The notes under the pieces are model-generated. The model was given only the letters and a program-made list of their open reading frames with translations, made no database searches and was not told where the DNA came from. This document shows, in pieces, positions 45,816 through 59,121 of a DNA stretch of 64,000 nt (the stretch's first letter is position 1; every line of letters starts with the position of its first letter). The position numbers and the translations under genes were made by a program. The DNA is from Excoecaria cochinchinensis (taxonomy: Eukaryota > Streptophyta > Magnoliopsida > Malpighiales > Euphorbiaceae): NCBI GenBank assembly GCA_947683425.1, contig CANTUQ010000014.1, positions 1,612,001 through 1,676,000 on the forward strand. Direction: 5' to 3'.

Positions 45816-46863
45816 TTCTAATACCATCAGATGGTTTGGTAAGGATGCTAAACCTTTGTCAGCCAACTCAAGCTCTGATCGCTCTTTAGACAACGATCGG
45901 GATCCCTAAACCACCCAAGCAAATGGTCTACAATGGCTAAAAAGCAAGGAGTTAGAATAATGTATGAATAATATGCTATGAATGGTCGTGTTGTACAACA
46001 AATGGCATACAATGGCTAAAAAGATCAAAGAGGTTAGAATAATGTATGTAATTCATGGAGAAAATTTATGCATAGGGTGATATATACATGTAAAAACTAT
46101 ATGCATGGGATAAAATGTTCATACGCAAAATGAATATCACGTAAGGCATAAATATGCAATGCAACATCCACAACCACATGCAAGCAAATAGGTCCTTCCA
46201 ATCTTATCCCTCCCACACACGAGGTTATGCGGTCTCTTTCCTAGGTGGGCTTAATCCATGGGTTAACAGGGAACCCAACGGACGCATATGGTGCACGGTG
46301 AAAAATCGAAAGCATAACCTCTTTTAGCCAATGTGCATACGCAAGGGTTTTGACCATTGTGTATTTAGGCAGTTCGAATAAATCGACATGGGCCAATCGG
46401 GGCATGAAAGCCTTTGATTAGGTGACCAATCAAATTATCTGGGTTTGTCCAATACATAATGATCCACATAGTAAGCAAGGTATTATGGTTCATACCACCT
46501 AGGGGAAGTATCTATTTGCATTGCATGAGTTTTGGACAGGGTGATGTTACTTTAGGGCTACCCAAGCATGGTCCCTGCCAATAGGTCTAGCTCATCACGA
46601 GCGTAATGATCGATCAGGTCTCCATTTAATATATCATGATGGTACGAGGCTTGGGCTGGTGATTATCCTTAACACTTCCCTGCATTGACTGAATGTAGGG
46701 TTGTGCTTCGGGGATGTACCAAGGTTGAAAGTGGGACCAAACTAACATAGATCTAAGGCTCTAATGAGATGCAATGCAGTTTTCGAAAAAGGATAAAATT
46801 TTTAAATTAAAACTCAATTTTAAATTTTAACAAAGGTACATTCGAACTGAATTCTCGAGTATT
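45816..46863 (-). other. Element D 5' leader
   Basis: Non-coding. The conserved leader block lies at about 46650-46682. No gene was seen. Confidence 0.68.
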
Positions 46864-46882
46864 GTCCCCATTGGAGTTGCCA
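46864..46882 (-). other. Element D primer-binding site, decayed
   Basis: The minus strand reads TGGCAACTCCAATGGGGAC, the tRNA-Arg site with two G-to-A type changes, one base from the LTR. Confidence 0.8.
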
Positions 46883-46883
46883 C

Positions 46884-49360
46884 AGTGATGCGCGCCGAAC
46901 CCCGGGGCGCCCCGAACCGCCCGCTTTTAGTGCTTTCGGGAGGAGGTTCATAAAAACTTGTAAGGAATTACAAGTGCGTCCATTTTGGGCAATAAGGAGG
47001 TTTCATGGAGTCGCCACCCAATAGAACATTGGGAAAGTTCGTTTAGCCTCAATGAGCCTAAGACAGCACTGCTGTGTCCATTATAGGCAAGCCGGAGGTG
47101 TCTTGGAGGCTCCACCCTAATAGAATATTAAGATGGCCCTCTCGCCTCTCGCTTGGGCAAATCAGAGGTGTCTTGGAGGCCCCACCCTAATAGAACATTA
47201 GTATGGCCCTCTCGCCTCGTGGCACCTAGAACTATGCAAATTGAGTCTTTTGGGACACAAGAGGTGTCTTGGAGGCCCCACCCTGATAGAATATTGAGAT
47301 AGCCCTCTCTTCTCGCTGAGCCCAAAGACTAGAGAAGGTTCTGGACTTCCCATTTATTCATACCTTGGTTAAGTTTATGATTGAGTTTTGAATTTAGTGT
47401 TTCATCCCATTTATCATTCAATTCAGTGCAATTTAATTAAAGTGCAGGTTATCCATTCAGGGAAAGCGATAAACAAAGCATGATTAAAAAAAAGCGCATG
47501 GAAATAGATTACAACAAAACTAGGGGTAGAATACAACCCCCATTGTAAATAAAATACAGAACATGCATAAAATGGAGTATACGTTAAAGGTGAGGATATT
47601 GGTCCTCACATGCATATTTTTTACAAAATGATGTTACAGTGTCGGTTTTATTTGCTCAAAAATAGGACATTGATCCTCGATTTATCAATAAAAATTAAAA
47701 TTTAATTAGTCAAAATATTTAAACACTTTTATATTAGCGGGATAAAAAAAAGTATTCATAATAACAAGATAAATTAAAAAGATAAAGTCCAGAGAACAAA
47801 CCCGGGAAAAGACCCTTAGGTCATTGCGGTGACCTCCGTCACAAACAGCTTCAGATTCACCAAATAAGTCAGATAAAAAACTCACAAAATAAAAGACATA
47901 TTAGTGCCGATTTGAGAGCAAAATAAAATAAGAAATTAAACAATAAAAAAACAAATATGAGAAATTGCGTAAAAAAATCCATAGAAAAACAAAGGAATAA
48001 GAAAGAGGAGACAAATGGGGAAAGAAGGCCCAGGGACGGCCCAAGGCGCATGAGCGACGGGGGTGACCAGCGAGCATAGATGGTTACCCTCAGCGGCCCG
48101 TTGCTCGCTTGAGCGACGGCCATCGGTGGTTCCTATGGCCGTTGGTCACCCTTGTTGCCAAAAAAAGAAAACCTAAACTATTTTTGTTGTTTTAATTTGA
48201 GTAAAATAGAATTTTTATGCAAGAAATCACTGAAAATAACTAAATTTAAAATAATAGATCGAGAATGTTTACCCTCGGATTTTTACCTCGTGAAGGTGAA
48301 CATTGTGCGATTTCGGCTCCTCAAGTTTTACAAGGATCGATCGGCGATTGCGTGATTTGGAGAGATTTTTTACTGCAAAAATTTTATTTTAAAAAATAAA
48401 CCAAGAGAAGAAAATTATTTTTCTCTTTCTCGGTATCTTATAGCAATTTAAATGTCGAAAAATAGCTAGATTGATGAAAATGAATGAACATCATTCCCTC
48501 AAATCAGATTTGATTAAGAAAAATATTTGATAAAACGTTTTTTGGAGAAAACTATGATTTCGTGAGGAAATCTTTTTAAAACAACTTTTCCTGATCAAAA
48601 TTTTCCAACCCGGAATTTTCTAACCTGAAATCTTCCAACCCCAAATAAGGAACTTCTTTCCCCTATTTATAGGTTTTGGAAGATATTTCAAATAAATTTA
48701 AATTTTAAATTTAAATTTGAAGAGGACTTTTCGAAATCAAATCAAAACCGAATGATCTTCAGAATATTCCCAAAATCCAATCTAATATTTAAAAATATTT
48801 GAAAAGATTTTTGGAGATTTAAAAGATATTTTGTCCAAATCCTTCAAAATTTGGAGAATCCGGCGGTTTAAACGACTACGTCACCGACCGACGGGCTACC
48901 CGTGGATGACAGACGGGTGTTGGTTGTGGGGCTACCAGCGGTCATTTGGCTGACGGGCCCTACACATGGCGCGGAGATGAGAGATGGCCATCTCTCGCGA
49001 GGAGCGAACGCTGCTCGACTGAACGACGGGCGTCTCTCAGGCGAGCAACGGGCTCCATTCTCGAGCAACAGGCACCGCTCAATCGAGCGACAGCCGGCAC
49101 TCATCGTGAGAGACGGGCATCTCGAGCGAGTAACGGGCTATACCATCACCGACGGGCTGCCCTTCTGTTGGGAAAACTCCATATTTTCAAGATTTCAACT
49201 CTCCTTGACTCTCCGGAATCTCCTATTAACCCAGAAAACTTTCGATCCTTATAAAATTGGAGGATGAACACCCACCACTTTCATCCCTTATCCGAAAATT
49301 GACGTTAGTCTCTTCATCCGGTAACTCTGATCTGGACTGCCTCATGACCCGGTGTCTACA
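46884..49360 (-). repeat. Element D 5' LTR
   Basis: 2477 bp. U5 carries the hairpin and PBS-like core (47007-47022), then three or four further degenerate 75-90 bp copies of the same block up to 47330. A TATAAATAG box is near 48665 on the minus strand. Upstream of it (48885-49165) are palindromes including the perfect 18-mer GAGAGATGGCCATCTCTC (48979-48996). The element interrupts the leader of E at 49361. Confidence 0.88.
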
Positions 49361-50106
49361 CCTATGTTCACTCAATGTAGGTAAGTGTTAAGGATAATCA
49401 CCAGCCCAAGCTCATACCATCATGGTATATTAAATGGAGACCCGACCGGTCATTACGCTCGTGATGAGCTATACCAGTTGGCAGGGACCATGCTTGGGTA
49501 GCCCTAAAGTAACATCACCTTGGCCAAAGCTCATGTAATGAAAGTAGATACTTCCCCTACGTGGTATGAACCATAATATTATGCTTGCTGTATGGATCAT
49601 CATGTATTGGACAAACCCAGATAATTCGATTGATCACCTAATCAAAGGCTTTCATGCCCCGATAGGCCCATGTCGATTTATTCGGACTGCCTAAATACAT
49701 GATGATCACAACCCATGCGTATCCACATTAGTTAAGAGAGGTTACGCTGTCGATTTTCCACCATGCACCATTCGTGTCCATTGGGTTCCCTGTTAACCCA
49801 TAGGCCAAGCCCACCTAGGAAAGAGACTATGACCTCGTGTGCGGGAGTAACAAGGTTGGAAGGACCTATGTGCTTGCATGTGATTTGTGGATATTGCATA
49901 GCATGACCATGCATCTTATGGCATTCATACATCATCCTAACATGACGTTTTTTGCAGCAATCATAGATCTACCCAGGTGGTCAAGAGGTCCTCAAGGTCA
50001 CCTGCGCAGAAACTCGTTCTTTGAACTGCAGGAAAGGGTAGAGTATTCGGATACAATTTCTGAAACTAGTCACCACACATCATCCCAGTTCTCCCTGCAA
50101 AGTGAG
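49361..50106 (+). other. Element E 5' leader, 3' part
   Basis: Plus-strand counterpart of the A, B and D leaders; the conserved block is at 49383-49411. The upstream part and the 5' LTR lie beyond D. Confidence 0.75.
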
Positions 50107-52282
50107 ATGGCTAATTCATCAAGAGGGAAAGACACCACCAGGGCCATGATAGTAGAGGAAGTAGGTAGAAGGTTTGAAGAGTTTGAAAATCGGATGTTGG
50201 CCATAATGGCAAATATAGCCCAGGCCGCTGCACCACAGAACTCAGTTCCTCCTCCCATGAGATAAAATGAACAGGAGAAAGTCATAGAAGACCCACAAGA
50301 AGAGGTGCACCCGCCACCAGTAGACCTAAGGGTTAATGTATTAGCAAGATAGAGAAGGGGGCCTGCCCATAGAATGGAGGAGTTAGAGGATGAGGATGAT
50401 TATGAAGAGCACGTGTCGCTGAGAGGGAAGGCACCCAAGATAGAGGAAGCCATATGGAAGAAGATGGAAGAAACATTTGAGGTGATGACAAGGATGTTGG
50501 CATGGGGACAAGGGATGAATCCTGAAGACAAGGAGCTAAAGGGAGAGGATTTGATCCCGACGAACTTTAAAATGCCGGATGTCCCAAAATTTGATGGAAC
50601 TTCTGATCCTACCGCCCATATAAAGTAGTACTCGCTGGTAATGAAGGGTACTACTTTAATGAAGAGGCAAAAAATTGAATACTTCTGTTTGAGGTTAATC
50701 GGCCCGGTGGTAGATTGGTATCATGGTCTAGACCGAAGGACCAAGGAGGATTGGGACTTGTTGACAGAGGAGTTTCTCAGAGAATGTGACTGTAGCACAA
50801 GAATGGAGGTGACCTTGAAAGACTTAGAGTTGCTGCAGCAGAAGTCAGGCAAGTCTTTCCACGAGTATCTGACTCGATGGAGAAACCGGGTGATGGAAAT
50901 AAAAAGGAAGCCAGATACTCTAGATTAGATTAGGCTATTCATCAAAAATGCTAGCCCATATCTAAGGGAAGAACTGAAAATAAAGGTTTTGAGAGACTAG
51001 GAATCCTTGAAGGATATCGCAATTGAGGCAGAAGGAGAGTACCTCTCAAGAAGAGCAAGTAATGAGAGTTATGTCAAGAAGGGCGGTGGTAGCCAAGGGG
51101 CAAGTAGGTCGGCAGGATCCAGTAGTGGCATGAGGAAGACGGCTAAGGTTTTAGCTACTAACACTGCCTCAAGGCATTTTTCCAATCTAGGAAGGTCCCT
51201 CTTGTGGGTGCTCAGAAGGCTGAGGAAGGAAGGGAAGTTACAGTCTTTACCACCCCGACCGGCTAGGACTCAGGGTTTGCCAGGGCATAAGGATAATTAA
51301 TACTGTGCATATCATCAGCATACCAGGCACATAACTGATGAGTGTAAAGTGCTGAGGCACGAAATCCAGGATTTGATCGACTCTAAATAGATCACAAATC
51401 TAGAAAAAAGAGGGAATCAGAAGAAGTCCGAGTATAACAGTGTGACCCCGCCTGTGTTCATAATCGGGTCCAGTCTGCCTGAATGGTTTGTGTTGAGAGA
51501 CTTGTACGGCATCGATGCCAATACTGCTATCACGTGCCTCCATGAGGTAAGTGAAGAAGGGCTTCCCGTGGCAGTGATCGATTGCTGGTCCACTGATGAA
51601 AGTGGAGATGAAGATGATAATTCTAAAGTTGAAGGATTTCCCGACCCGTGGAGTTAGAGGAGGAAGAAGAGAAGAAGGAGAAGAATAAGGTTGGAGCAGC
51701 GACCCGAAGTGGAAGGGTAGCTCCAGAAGTTGGCAGGCCACAATATCCAGAGATAGGCCAAAAAGGAAAAGAGCCGAAAGATGATCCGATAATGAGGCAG
51801 CTGAAAAAGACGCCAGCTCAAATCTCGATATGGGATCTATTGAGGTAGTATCCATCTCATAGACAAAAGTTGGTAGAGGCTTTGTGTGAGACTATGGTGG
51901 CCACAACCATCTCGCTTACAGAGTTGCTGGATGTAGTAAAGGGGCGAGCCGGGGAAAATGTAGTGTTTACAAGTGCAGACCTGCCGGCAGAAGGCCGCAA
52001 TCACAACTTCCCCTTGTACATACGGGCCTTGATCAATCAGAAGCACACGGCGTGTTTCATGGTGGATGATGGTTCATCGATTAATGTATGCCCACTAGTG
52101 GCAATGGCAGCTTTCAGAGTGACAGAGGATATGCTGGCCAAGTCTGATCTGACGATCACGGCTTACGATAATTCGCGAAGGCAGGTATCCGGGACCTTTA
52201 AGACGGTAGTCAAGATGTGGCCGGTGGTCATATCAAGGAAAGCTTTGTGCTAGTGACTTCAGTGCGTGCCTACACAGGGGAA
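50107..52282 (+). pseudogene. gag: Element E gag-pro remnant
   Basis: It starts at the ATG at 50107 (MANSSRGKDTTRAM). Capsid motifs (KMPDVPKFDGTSDPTAHIK, WYHGL, SFHEYLTRWRNRVMEI) are clear, the knuckle region is near 51300-51345 (CAYHQHTRHITDEC), and the protease motif MVDDGSSINV follows near 52060. In-frame stops include 50263 (TAA), about 50350 (TAG), 50629 (TAG), 50929 (TAG), about 50998 (TAG), 51298 (TAA), about 51388 (TAG) and 51846 (TAG); most replace Gln codons of A or B. A frameshift lies near 51650. After GTFKTVVK about 430 bp of protease and G-patch sequence is missing, and the frame ends in SVRAYTGE where F is inserted. Confidence 0.85.
52278..52282. other. Presumed left target-site duplication of F (GGGAA)
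   Basis: These five bases precede the TG of F's 3' LTR. The partner lies beyond the window, so the duplication cannot be confirmed here. Confidence 0.5.
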
Positions 52283-54925
52283 TGTGACGCGCGCCGAACC
52301 CCTGGGTGCCCCGCAAGCCCGCTTTTAGGGACTTTCGAGAAAGGTTCATGAAAACTTGTAAGAGATTTACAAGGGCATCTATTTTGGGCAACAATTAGGT
52401 GTTTTGGAGTCACCATCCAATAGAACATTGGGAAAGGTCGTCTCGCCTCACTGAGCCTAAGATAACGCGTGTGTGTCTATTTTGGGCAATCAGAGATATT
52501 TTGGACACCTCCTTCCAATAGAACATTTGGAGGGTCATCTAATCTCGTGAAGCCTAAGACGATGCATATACGTCTATTTTGGGTAGGCCAGAGATATTTT
52601 GGACACCTCTTTCCAATAAAACACTGAAAAGAATATCTAATCTTGTGGAGCTTAAGACAATGAAAATTGGGCCTATTTTGGGCAACAAGAGATATTTTGG
52701 AGACCCCACCCCAATAAAACATTAAGATGGTCCTCTAAGCTCGTTGAGCTTAAGACCAGAGATGGTTCGAGACTTCCTATTTATTAATAACTTGATCAAA
52801 GTTACAATTGAGTTTTGAATTTAGCGTTTCATCCCATTTTTCATTCGATTTAATGCAGTTAATTAAAGTGCACGTTGGTCATATAAGGAAAGCGGTAAAT
52901 AGGAGCAAAAATGAAAATATAAAATAAAAAATAAATTAAAATACAATAACTTACAACAAAACTAGGGGCAAAATACAACCCCCATTGTTAATAACATGTT
53001 GATCATACATGAATCGGAATATTCGTTAAATGAGGACATTGGTCCTCGCATGCACATTTACAAAAGCGATTTAAGCGTCAATTTTATTTGTTGGAATCCA
53101 AGACATTGGTCCTCAATTTATTAATAAAATCCCAATTCAATTACTATAAATATTTAACCATTTTCATGTATTAACGGAATGAAATAATATTTACAATAAT
53201 AATACTCAAGATAAAAAAGAGGTAAGGGTAAAAGAATGAACCCGAGTGAAAATTCTCAAATCATTGCAGTGTCCTTCGTTTAATACAACCCAAACCCGTC
53301 AAATAAATCAATGAAACTCACCAAAATAAGAATTATGTTAGTGCCACAATTAACATAAAAATAATAGACTAAAAATAAATTATGTAAAAGAAACTATCAA
53401 AAATTATTACAAAAATAGTAAGAAAATACGTGGTGAAAGAAAGGGAGGAAAGGGAGAAGGAAAGGCCCAGGGACGGCCCATGGCTCGCAAGCGACGGGTG
53501 TCCCTGTCCTGACTGACAGGTGGAGGCAGTAATCCTCGACGGCCCGTCGCTCGGATGAGAGACAACTGTCGGTGGATCCTCTGCCCATCGGTCACTCCAG
53601 ATCCAGAAAAACGTAGCAAACTCAAGCAATTTTTTTTTATTTTAAATAAAATAAGGTTTTATGTGTAAAATCAGAATAAAATTATTGAATACCAAGGAAA
53701 TTAATCCGAAAATGTTACCCTCGGAATATTACCTTTAAAGGTGAATGTCGCGTGGTTTTCGTTCCTTAAGTTCTATAAGGATTGATCCGCAATGAGCGAT
53801 TTTCACAAGATTTTTGGACAACAAAAATCGTTTTTCGAAAACAAATCATGAAAAGAAAATTATATTTTTCTTTCTCGATATTTTGGTAGTAGTTATGAAT
53901 ACTAAAATGGCTGGATTCGATAGAAACGAATTAGTGCCATTCCCTCGGATCCCTTTTAATTCAAAAAATATTTGATGATGATTTTTGAGGAAAATAAAAT
54001 TAAGAGAACTTTTTGTAAGAAAATTTTCTATAAGAATAGCTAAAATCCTCTTTTTTGGTTAAAATCACTAACCCCGAACAATGAGCTCCCAATCACTATT
54101 TATAGGTTTAGGAAGAAAATTCAAATAAATTCAAATTTAGAATTTAAATTCAAAAAAGATTTCTGAAATCAAAATCAAAATCGAATGATTTTCAAAATAT
54201 CCCCAAAATCAAATCCACGATTTGAAAATATTTGAAAAGATTTAGGAAATATTTTGGAAATATTGGGAGATCCCTTTATGAATCTGGAAAGTCTCGCTCA
54301 AATAACATCAGATCATCGATTGATGGGCATCGGTGGAGTACCGACGGGCATTGCTGATAGGGGTACGCTTGGTCTTTTAGTCTACGAGCCCCTCACGAGA
54401 GACGAAATCTCTAGAGACAGGCGTCCTTCACACTGGCGATGGCCGTCGGTCCATGCGAGAGACGGGCTCCGCAAGTGAGCGACAGCCGGTGCTCGTCATG
54501 AGAGACGGGTCTCTCACGCGAGTGACGGGCGTCGCTCCTGCAAGAGATAGGGCACCACAAGTGAGCATTAGCCGGCACTCATCACGAGAGATGGGTCTCT
54601 CATGTGAACGACGGGCGTCGCTCCCACGAGAGATAGGGCTCCGCAAGTGAGTGACAGCCGGTGCTCATCGCGAGAGATACGTCTCTTACATGAGCGACGG
54701 GCATCGCTTCCACTGACGGTATACCCGTCGGTGGAGCAAGACCCAATTTCCAAAATATTAACTCCCCCCGATTCCCCAAAATCTTCTATGGCTGAGAAAA
54801 AATCCTCAATCCTTGTAAAACTGAAGAATGAAAACTCACAACCTTCATCCATTTGTCTAGAAACAGACCTTGATGTCTTCATCAGGTAACTCTGATCTGG
54901 ATTGCCTCAAGACCCGGTGTCTCCA
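52283..54925 (-). repeat. Element F 3' LTR
   Basis: 2643 bp, beside a polypurine tract on its right, hence the 3' LTR of a minus-strand element. U5 holds a one-mismatch PBS-like core (52406-52415) and tandem 75-90 bp derivatives to about 52740. A TATAAATAG box is near 54097 (minus). Upstream, 54310-54740 carries about three 90-bp units rich in palindromes such as GAGAGACGGGTCTCTC (54500-54515). Confidence 0.87.
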
Positions 54926-54944
54926 GTTGCCCCCAATTTTGGGG
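54926..54944 (-). other. Element F polypurine tract
   Basis: On the minus strand CCCCAAAATTGGGGGCAAC abuts the LTR, as in A and B. Confidence 0.85.
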
Positions 54945-55009
54945 AAGCCAGTACACTAGTGTCTCGATGAGTCAAAATTCAGAGAAGAAAGGAAGAAATG
55001 AGTACCTAA

Positions 55010-55916
55010 GGCAGTCCTTACCTTTTGGCTGCTGTGTTTAGGCTGGTGACCTTCTGCTATAGAATAGTAGGATATTTTGCCACGATTCTTTGGCAACTTG
55101 TTCAACCACGTTCATCTGGCAGACCTCATCTCGGCCTGCCCAATGTTTTAATGTCATGCGAAGCAATGTTATCCAACTGCAACCCAGTTGCGACTTATTA
55201 TATCACTTGTGTACCGCTAGCGTCATCTCGGCTTGCACGGCATGAGAGGTAGTGTTATCCAACTACACCTCGACTGTGATTTGTTCTATCACGTGTGTCC
55301 TGCTGCCCTCATCTCGGCTTGCACGGTGTTTGATTGGTGTGAGAGGTAGTGTTATCTAACTACAACTTGGTTGCGGTTTGTTCTACCGCAGGTGTCCCAC
55401 TGGCCTCGTCTTGGCTTGCATGGTATTTGATTGATGTGAGAGGTAGTGTTATCTAACTACAACTCGGTTGCGGTTTGTTCTACCACAAGTGTCTCACTGG
55501 CCTCGTTTTGGCTTGCATGGTATCTATGAGGTGCAGTGTTTTCTAATCACAACTCTATTCTGCGATGTATGACTTTTGATTTGCTGACCACTATCTGGTT
55601 AGCAGAGTATGATTGTCAACCATCCTCAAGTGAACATGATGTCGTGTTCCTATGGTTATATAGAATTTTCATTAATTAATTGTAAAATCAATTTATCTAG
55701 TAATTTCATAAACAATTTTTATGTTGTCATTTATTTCCTTCTTCTTACTTATTCGTGTTATTAAATGTTCGAAAAATATAAGTAAGATGTTAACCATGAT
55801 GTAAATATACAAAATGAAATATAAATTTAACGAAATGTAAATTTAAGTTTCCACTAACCAAATACGAATTTTGTACAACACATATACAATTACAATCAAA
55901 TAGACTCCTAGAATAA
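55010..55916 (-). repeat. Element F 3'-UTR with about 90-bp tandem repeats
   Basis: At about 55070-55560 some five units carry GAGGTAGTGTTATCTAACTA, GGTTGCGGTTTGTTCTAC and CTCGTCTTGGCTTGCATGG-type blocks. The unit differs from those in A and B, though its position is the same. 55570-55916 shows nothing recognisable. Confidence 0.83.
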
Positions 55917-57732
55917 ACTAGAGAGGGAAGTAGTCCGAGGGCTCCTCTAGGTCCTCCTTATCATCCAACACATGCACTGGCTGGCTCTGAGATGACGATG
56001 CGGATGGCCCTGCTCTAGAGGTAGAGGGACGACTGGGAGGTGTTGAGGGTCTAACCTATGGCTGAAAATAAGGCAGGACAACTACCGGTGTGGACACTGG
56101 CTGCCCTGCTGCTAGAGCGGTCTGCTAGAACTGGACCTAAACATATCCATCCAGGAAAGGCTGAGCACAAACCCCGACGAACTCCAAGGTGTCTCTGACT
56201 ATGTTGCCTAGCTCTGTGAAGGCCCTCGACAGCCTCATAGTCCGATCCCTGGCTGCATCTCTAATGCCCCCGAGCCTAGTCTCCGTCTGCTCTCGGAACT
56301 CTCTGATGGACTCTGAGATAGGTGGTATGACACCCTCTAACACCTTTATCCTGAACCTGAGGGCACTGATGGACTCGTCCACCATCTGAAATCAATTATC
56401 AACCCTCTGAGCCGCGGCATCATGGGAGGCGACCGAACTCCACTGCAGCTCCTCAATGAGCCTTCCCTGATCCTTTATGACCCTCTCCTACAAGCCTAGC
56501 TGCTCCAGCATGAGCTGATCTCGCTCCCCGTATCAACCAATCTGCTCTAGAATGACTCAGTCCCTCTCCTCCTATCTGCTCTCCATGGAGGCAAGTATAG
56601 AAGTCATAGCTGCTACTACACTGGGCTGGCTGGGGCGATGGTGATGGCACGGGAGGTATCGGCTCTATCATCTGCTTTGGAGGCGGTGCCGTGGAGGTAG
56701 ATGCCCCTAGATGCCCTGCTCTACCATAAGGATGGAACCTCTCAGTATCCCGGGGCACTGATCTCTATACTTGTGCTGGACGAGGAAGAATGGGACTCTT
56801 TACTCTCTGTGCTAGAGGAGTGACTAACAACTCATCCATACTGAACTCTATACCCATGTCAAATGGAGTCTACGGTTGCTCCTCCTCTGCTGGCTGCTGT
56901 GGAGGCTGCCCCTCCTGATACCCCTGCTGCTGTGGAGGCTGCTCCTCCTGATACAGTAGCTACTAAGGACGCTACTCCTCTACCTGAGGCCCCTCCTCTA
57001 CTGGCTAGAGCGAAGGGAGGCTTAATGCACATCTAGTCTCGTGTATGGAGAGTAGCCGGTACTCCTCAGCCTGGCCGGTCACTTGGACAATCATCCCCAT
57101 GGTAAGGGCTGCCAGTGCGTCAACATAGATACTCTCCTCTAATGCGGGCCCCAAATCTCTGCCCCATTCACTGACCCAGGATTACCTGCCCGTCCCAGGT
57201 AAAAACTAGAAATCACCCTGTGCACGTACATCAGTGCCTGTGATGAGAGTATCGTACTCTTCGCCGTATCATGGTCATATGGCTCTCCCAGTAAGGCAAT
57301 CATCTCCTAGTGCTACCTCCTTATGGCCATCTAGGGAACTATAACATTAGGCCCAAGTGGGAGACCCATAGCCTCGGGGAACCTCTGGCACGTCATGCTG
57401 TAATGGTAGCCTCGGTCCTAGAACTGCATAACCCCCTCCTCCGTGTCAGATCTCTAAAATCCTCCAAAGTAAAGGGTAGCCAAAAACTCTTGGACGACCT
57501 CGAGGTGAGTCTAGAATGACGACCATAAGAACTCAGTCCATCCTGTGGCTGCCACCAAGGCGTCTACCTCCCCCAGCAAACCTATACTCTCCAAGAAAGG
57601 TCTGAAGATAAAGCGGCTAGCCCAAAACTATATGCGAGCCAATGCTCTGAATCTCTCTCTAGCCTCATTGCTCATCCAAAGAGGAGCCTGAGGCTCAGGC
57701 TAGTCACGAGGAACGTCATGTCGTGGAGGCAT
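55917..57732 (-). pseudogene. Element F sense extra ORF (ORF2), decayed
   Basis: A homologue of A 2717-4732, beginning MPPRHD at 57732. The coiled-coil end is recognisable (VDESISALRFRIKVLEGVIPP and PFLDGYV near 56385-56140), as is the Gln/Pro-rich linker near 56880-56950. Several TAG and TGA codons interrupt it where A or the expected frame has Gln or Arg. Non-functional. Confidence 0.72.
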
Positions 57733-57733
57733 C

Positions 57734-58381
57734 CTGAAAAGAAAAGAAAAGAAATTAGTCTTATACTATCATCATAAACAGACTAAACAAAAATCTTGTA
57801 TATTTCGACAGCATTTCTGTTGGACTGTGCCTACCCAACAAATTAAAATTATTTGGATAGCATTTTAACAAGGATGTGCTTAAAAAAAATTTAATTTTTT
57901 TTTTGAAAAAAATGGGCAGCATTCCGGCAATGATGTGCTTACTCAGAAAAAAATTTGGGCAGCATTCCGGCAAGGATGTGCTTACCCAGAAAAAATTTGG
58001 GCAGTATCCCGGCAAGGATGTGCCCAACTTCCAGCACAAAAAAGGGACATGCCTCTGGCCCCAAGCAACAATTTTATCATTGCAAGTTATTTTCACGTCT
58101 TATTTAGTTCGGACTACCCCTAAAACTAAGTTAGTCCAGGGCAAGTCCACAAGTCTCTAATTCTCCTTTTTTCAATTTTTATTTTATTTTATTAATTTAT
58201 TGTTATTATTTGTTCATGCATATTTACATTTCCAATGTCATGACTTATACATAGTCTTACAAACTAAGCATAAAAAGGCAGAATTTAGTCCTACATTTTG
58301 CTAAAATATACTAGACATGCATTTTTCATGCAAATTATTCAAAAAGAGATAAAAAAGGAACAGAAAAAAGGATGAACTAAC
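57734..58381 (-). other. Predicted 5'-UTR intron of the F extra ORF
   Basis: Minus-strand donor CAG|GTTAGT at 58381 and acceptor TTTTCTTTTCAG at 57734, one base before the ATG: the same arrangement as in A. It contains three copies of a roughly 48-bp minisatellite (GGCAGCATTCCGGCAAGGAT; 57910-58050). Confidence 0.6.
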
Positions 58382-59108
58382 CTGATGGTCGACGAAAACG
58401 TACTAAAAAAACTGACAAAAACAGGAAAAAATAAGTCTCCTAAGTGTGTACGACAGTACGAGAGTCATTTTGGCGTAAGTGGTGCGCAAAAAGGACAGCG
58501 AATGAAGGAGAAAAGTAAAAAAGAGGGAGAGGGCATCGGTTGCAAGGGAAGAGAGGAAAGTAGGGGAAAAGAAAACTGAAGGGGCATCACTGGGCGTCCC
58601 TTTTATAATTTTGCATGACCGACAGGCTTCCCGTCGGAACACTAAGCGACGGGAAGCTCGTCTGTTATTAAAAATTCCGTTTTTTGCCTCATTAAATGCC
58701 CTTCATTAATGGCCTAATTTAATAAGCCATTAATGAATGAAAAACTCATTAAATGCCTTATTTTTGTTTTAAAACTCCCTGAATATTCTTTAATTTTTAC
58801 ATCCGGCGCGTGTCCCTGTCAAATTGTAAAGATAATAGAAATATGCAAAAATTATTTTATGTGCGTGACATGCAGGAAATAAACATGCCCTATGGTCAAC
58901 AAGGTTAATCGACGGGCTACCCGTCGGGTAAATGACAGATGGGTATCTTGTCGGTCATTTCTTCCTTAAAAATACATCCTTTTCCTTAGATTTTGTGCAC
59001 TTTCAACATTCTGAGTCTCAGTCCAAGCTTCTTTCTCAGGTTCCTCCCTCTTTTCTTCTTTACTTCCCTTTGCTAGCTTTTATTTCTTAGTTGCAACCTT
59101 TAGGAAAT
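58382..59108. promoter_or_regulatory. Element F divergent promoter region
   Basis: A minus-strand TATAAAAGGG lies near 58600. GACGGG-type palindromes are at 58615-58665 and 58905-58955. The tract leads on the plus strand to the aORF start near 59108. It is homologous to A 5430-5894. No other gene was seen. Confidence 0.5.
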
Positions 59109-59121
59109 GTCTATGTCTGCC
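59108..59121 (+). pseudogene. Element F aORF start, cut off by element G
   Basis: The sequence GAAATGTCTATGTCTGCC matches the start of the A aORF (AAAATGTCTTCC). Only a few codons remain before G's LTR begins at 59122. Confidence 0.6.
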
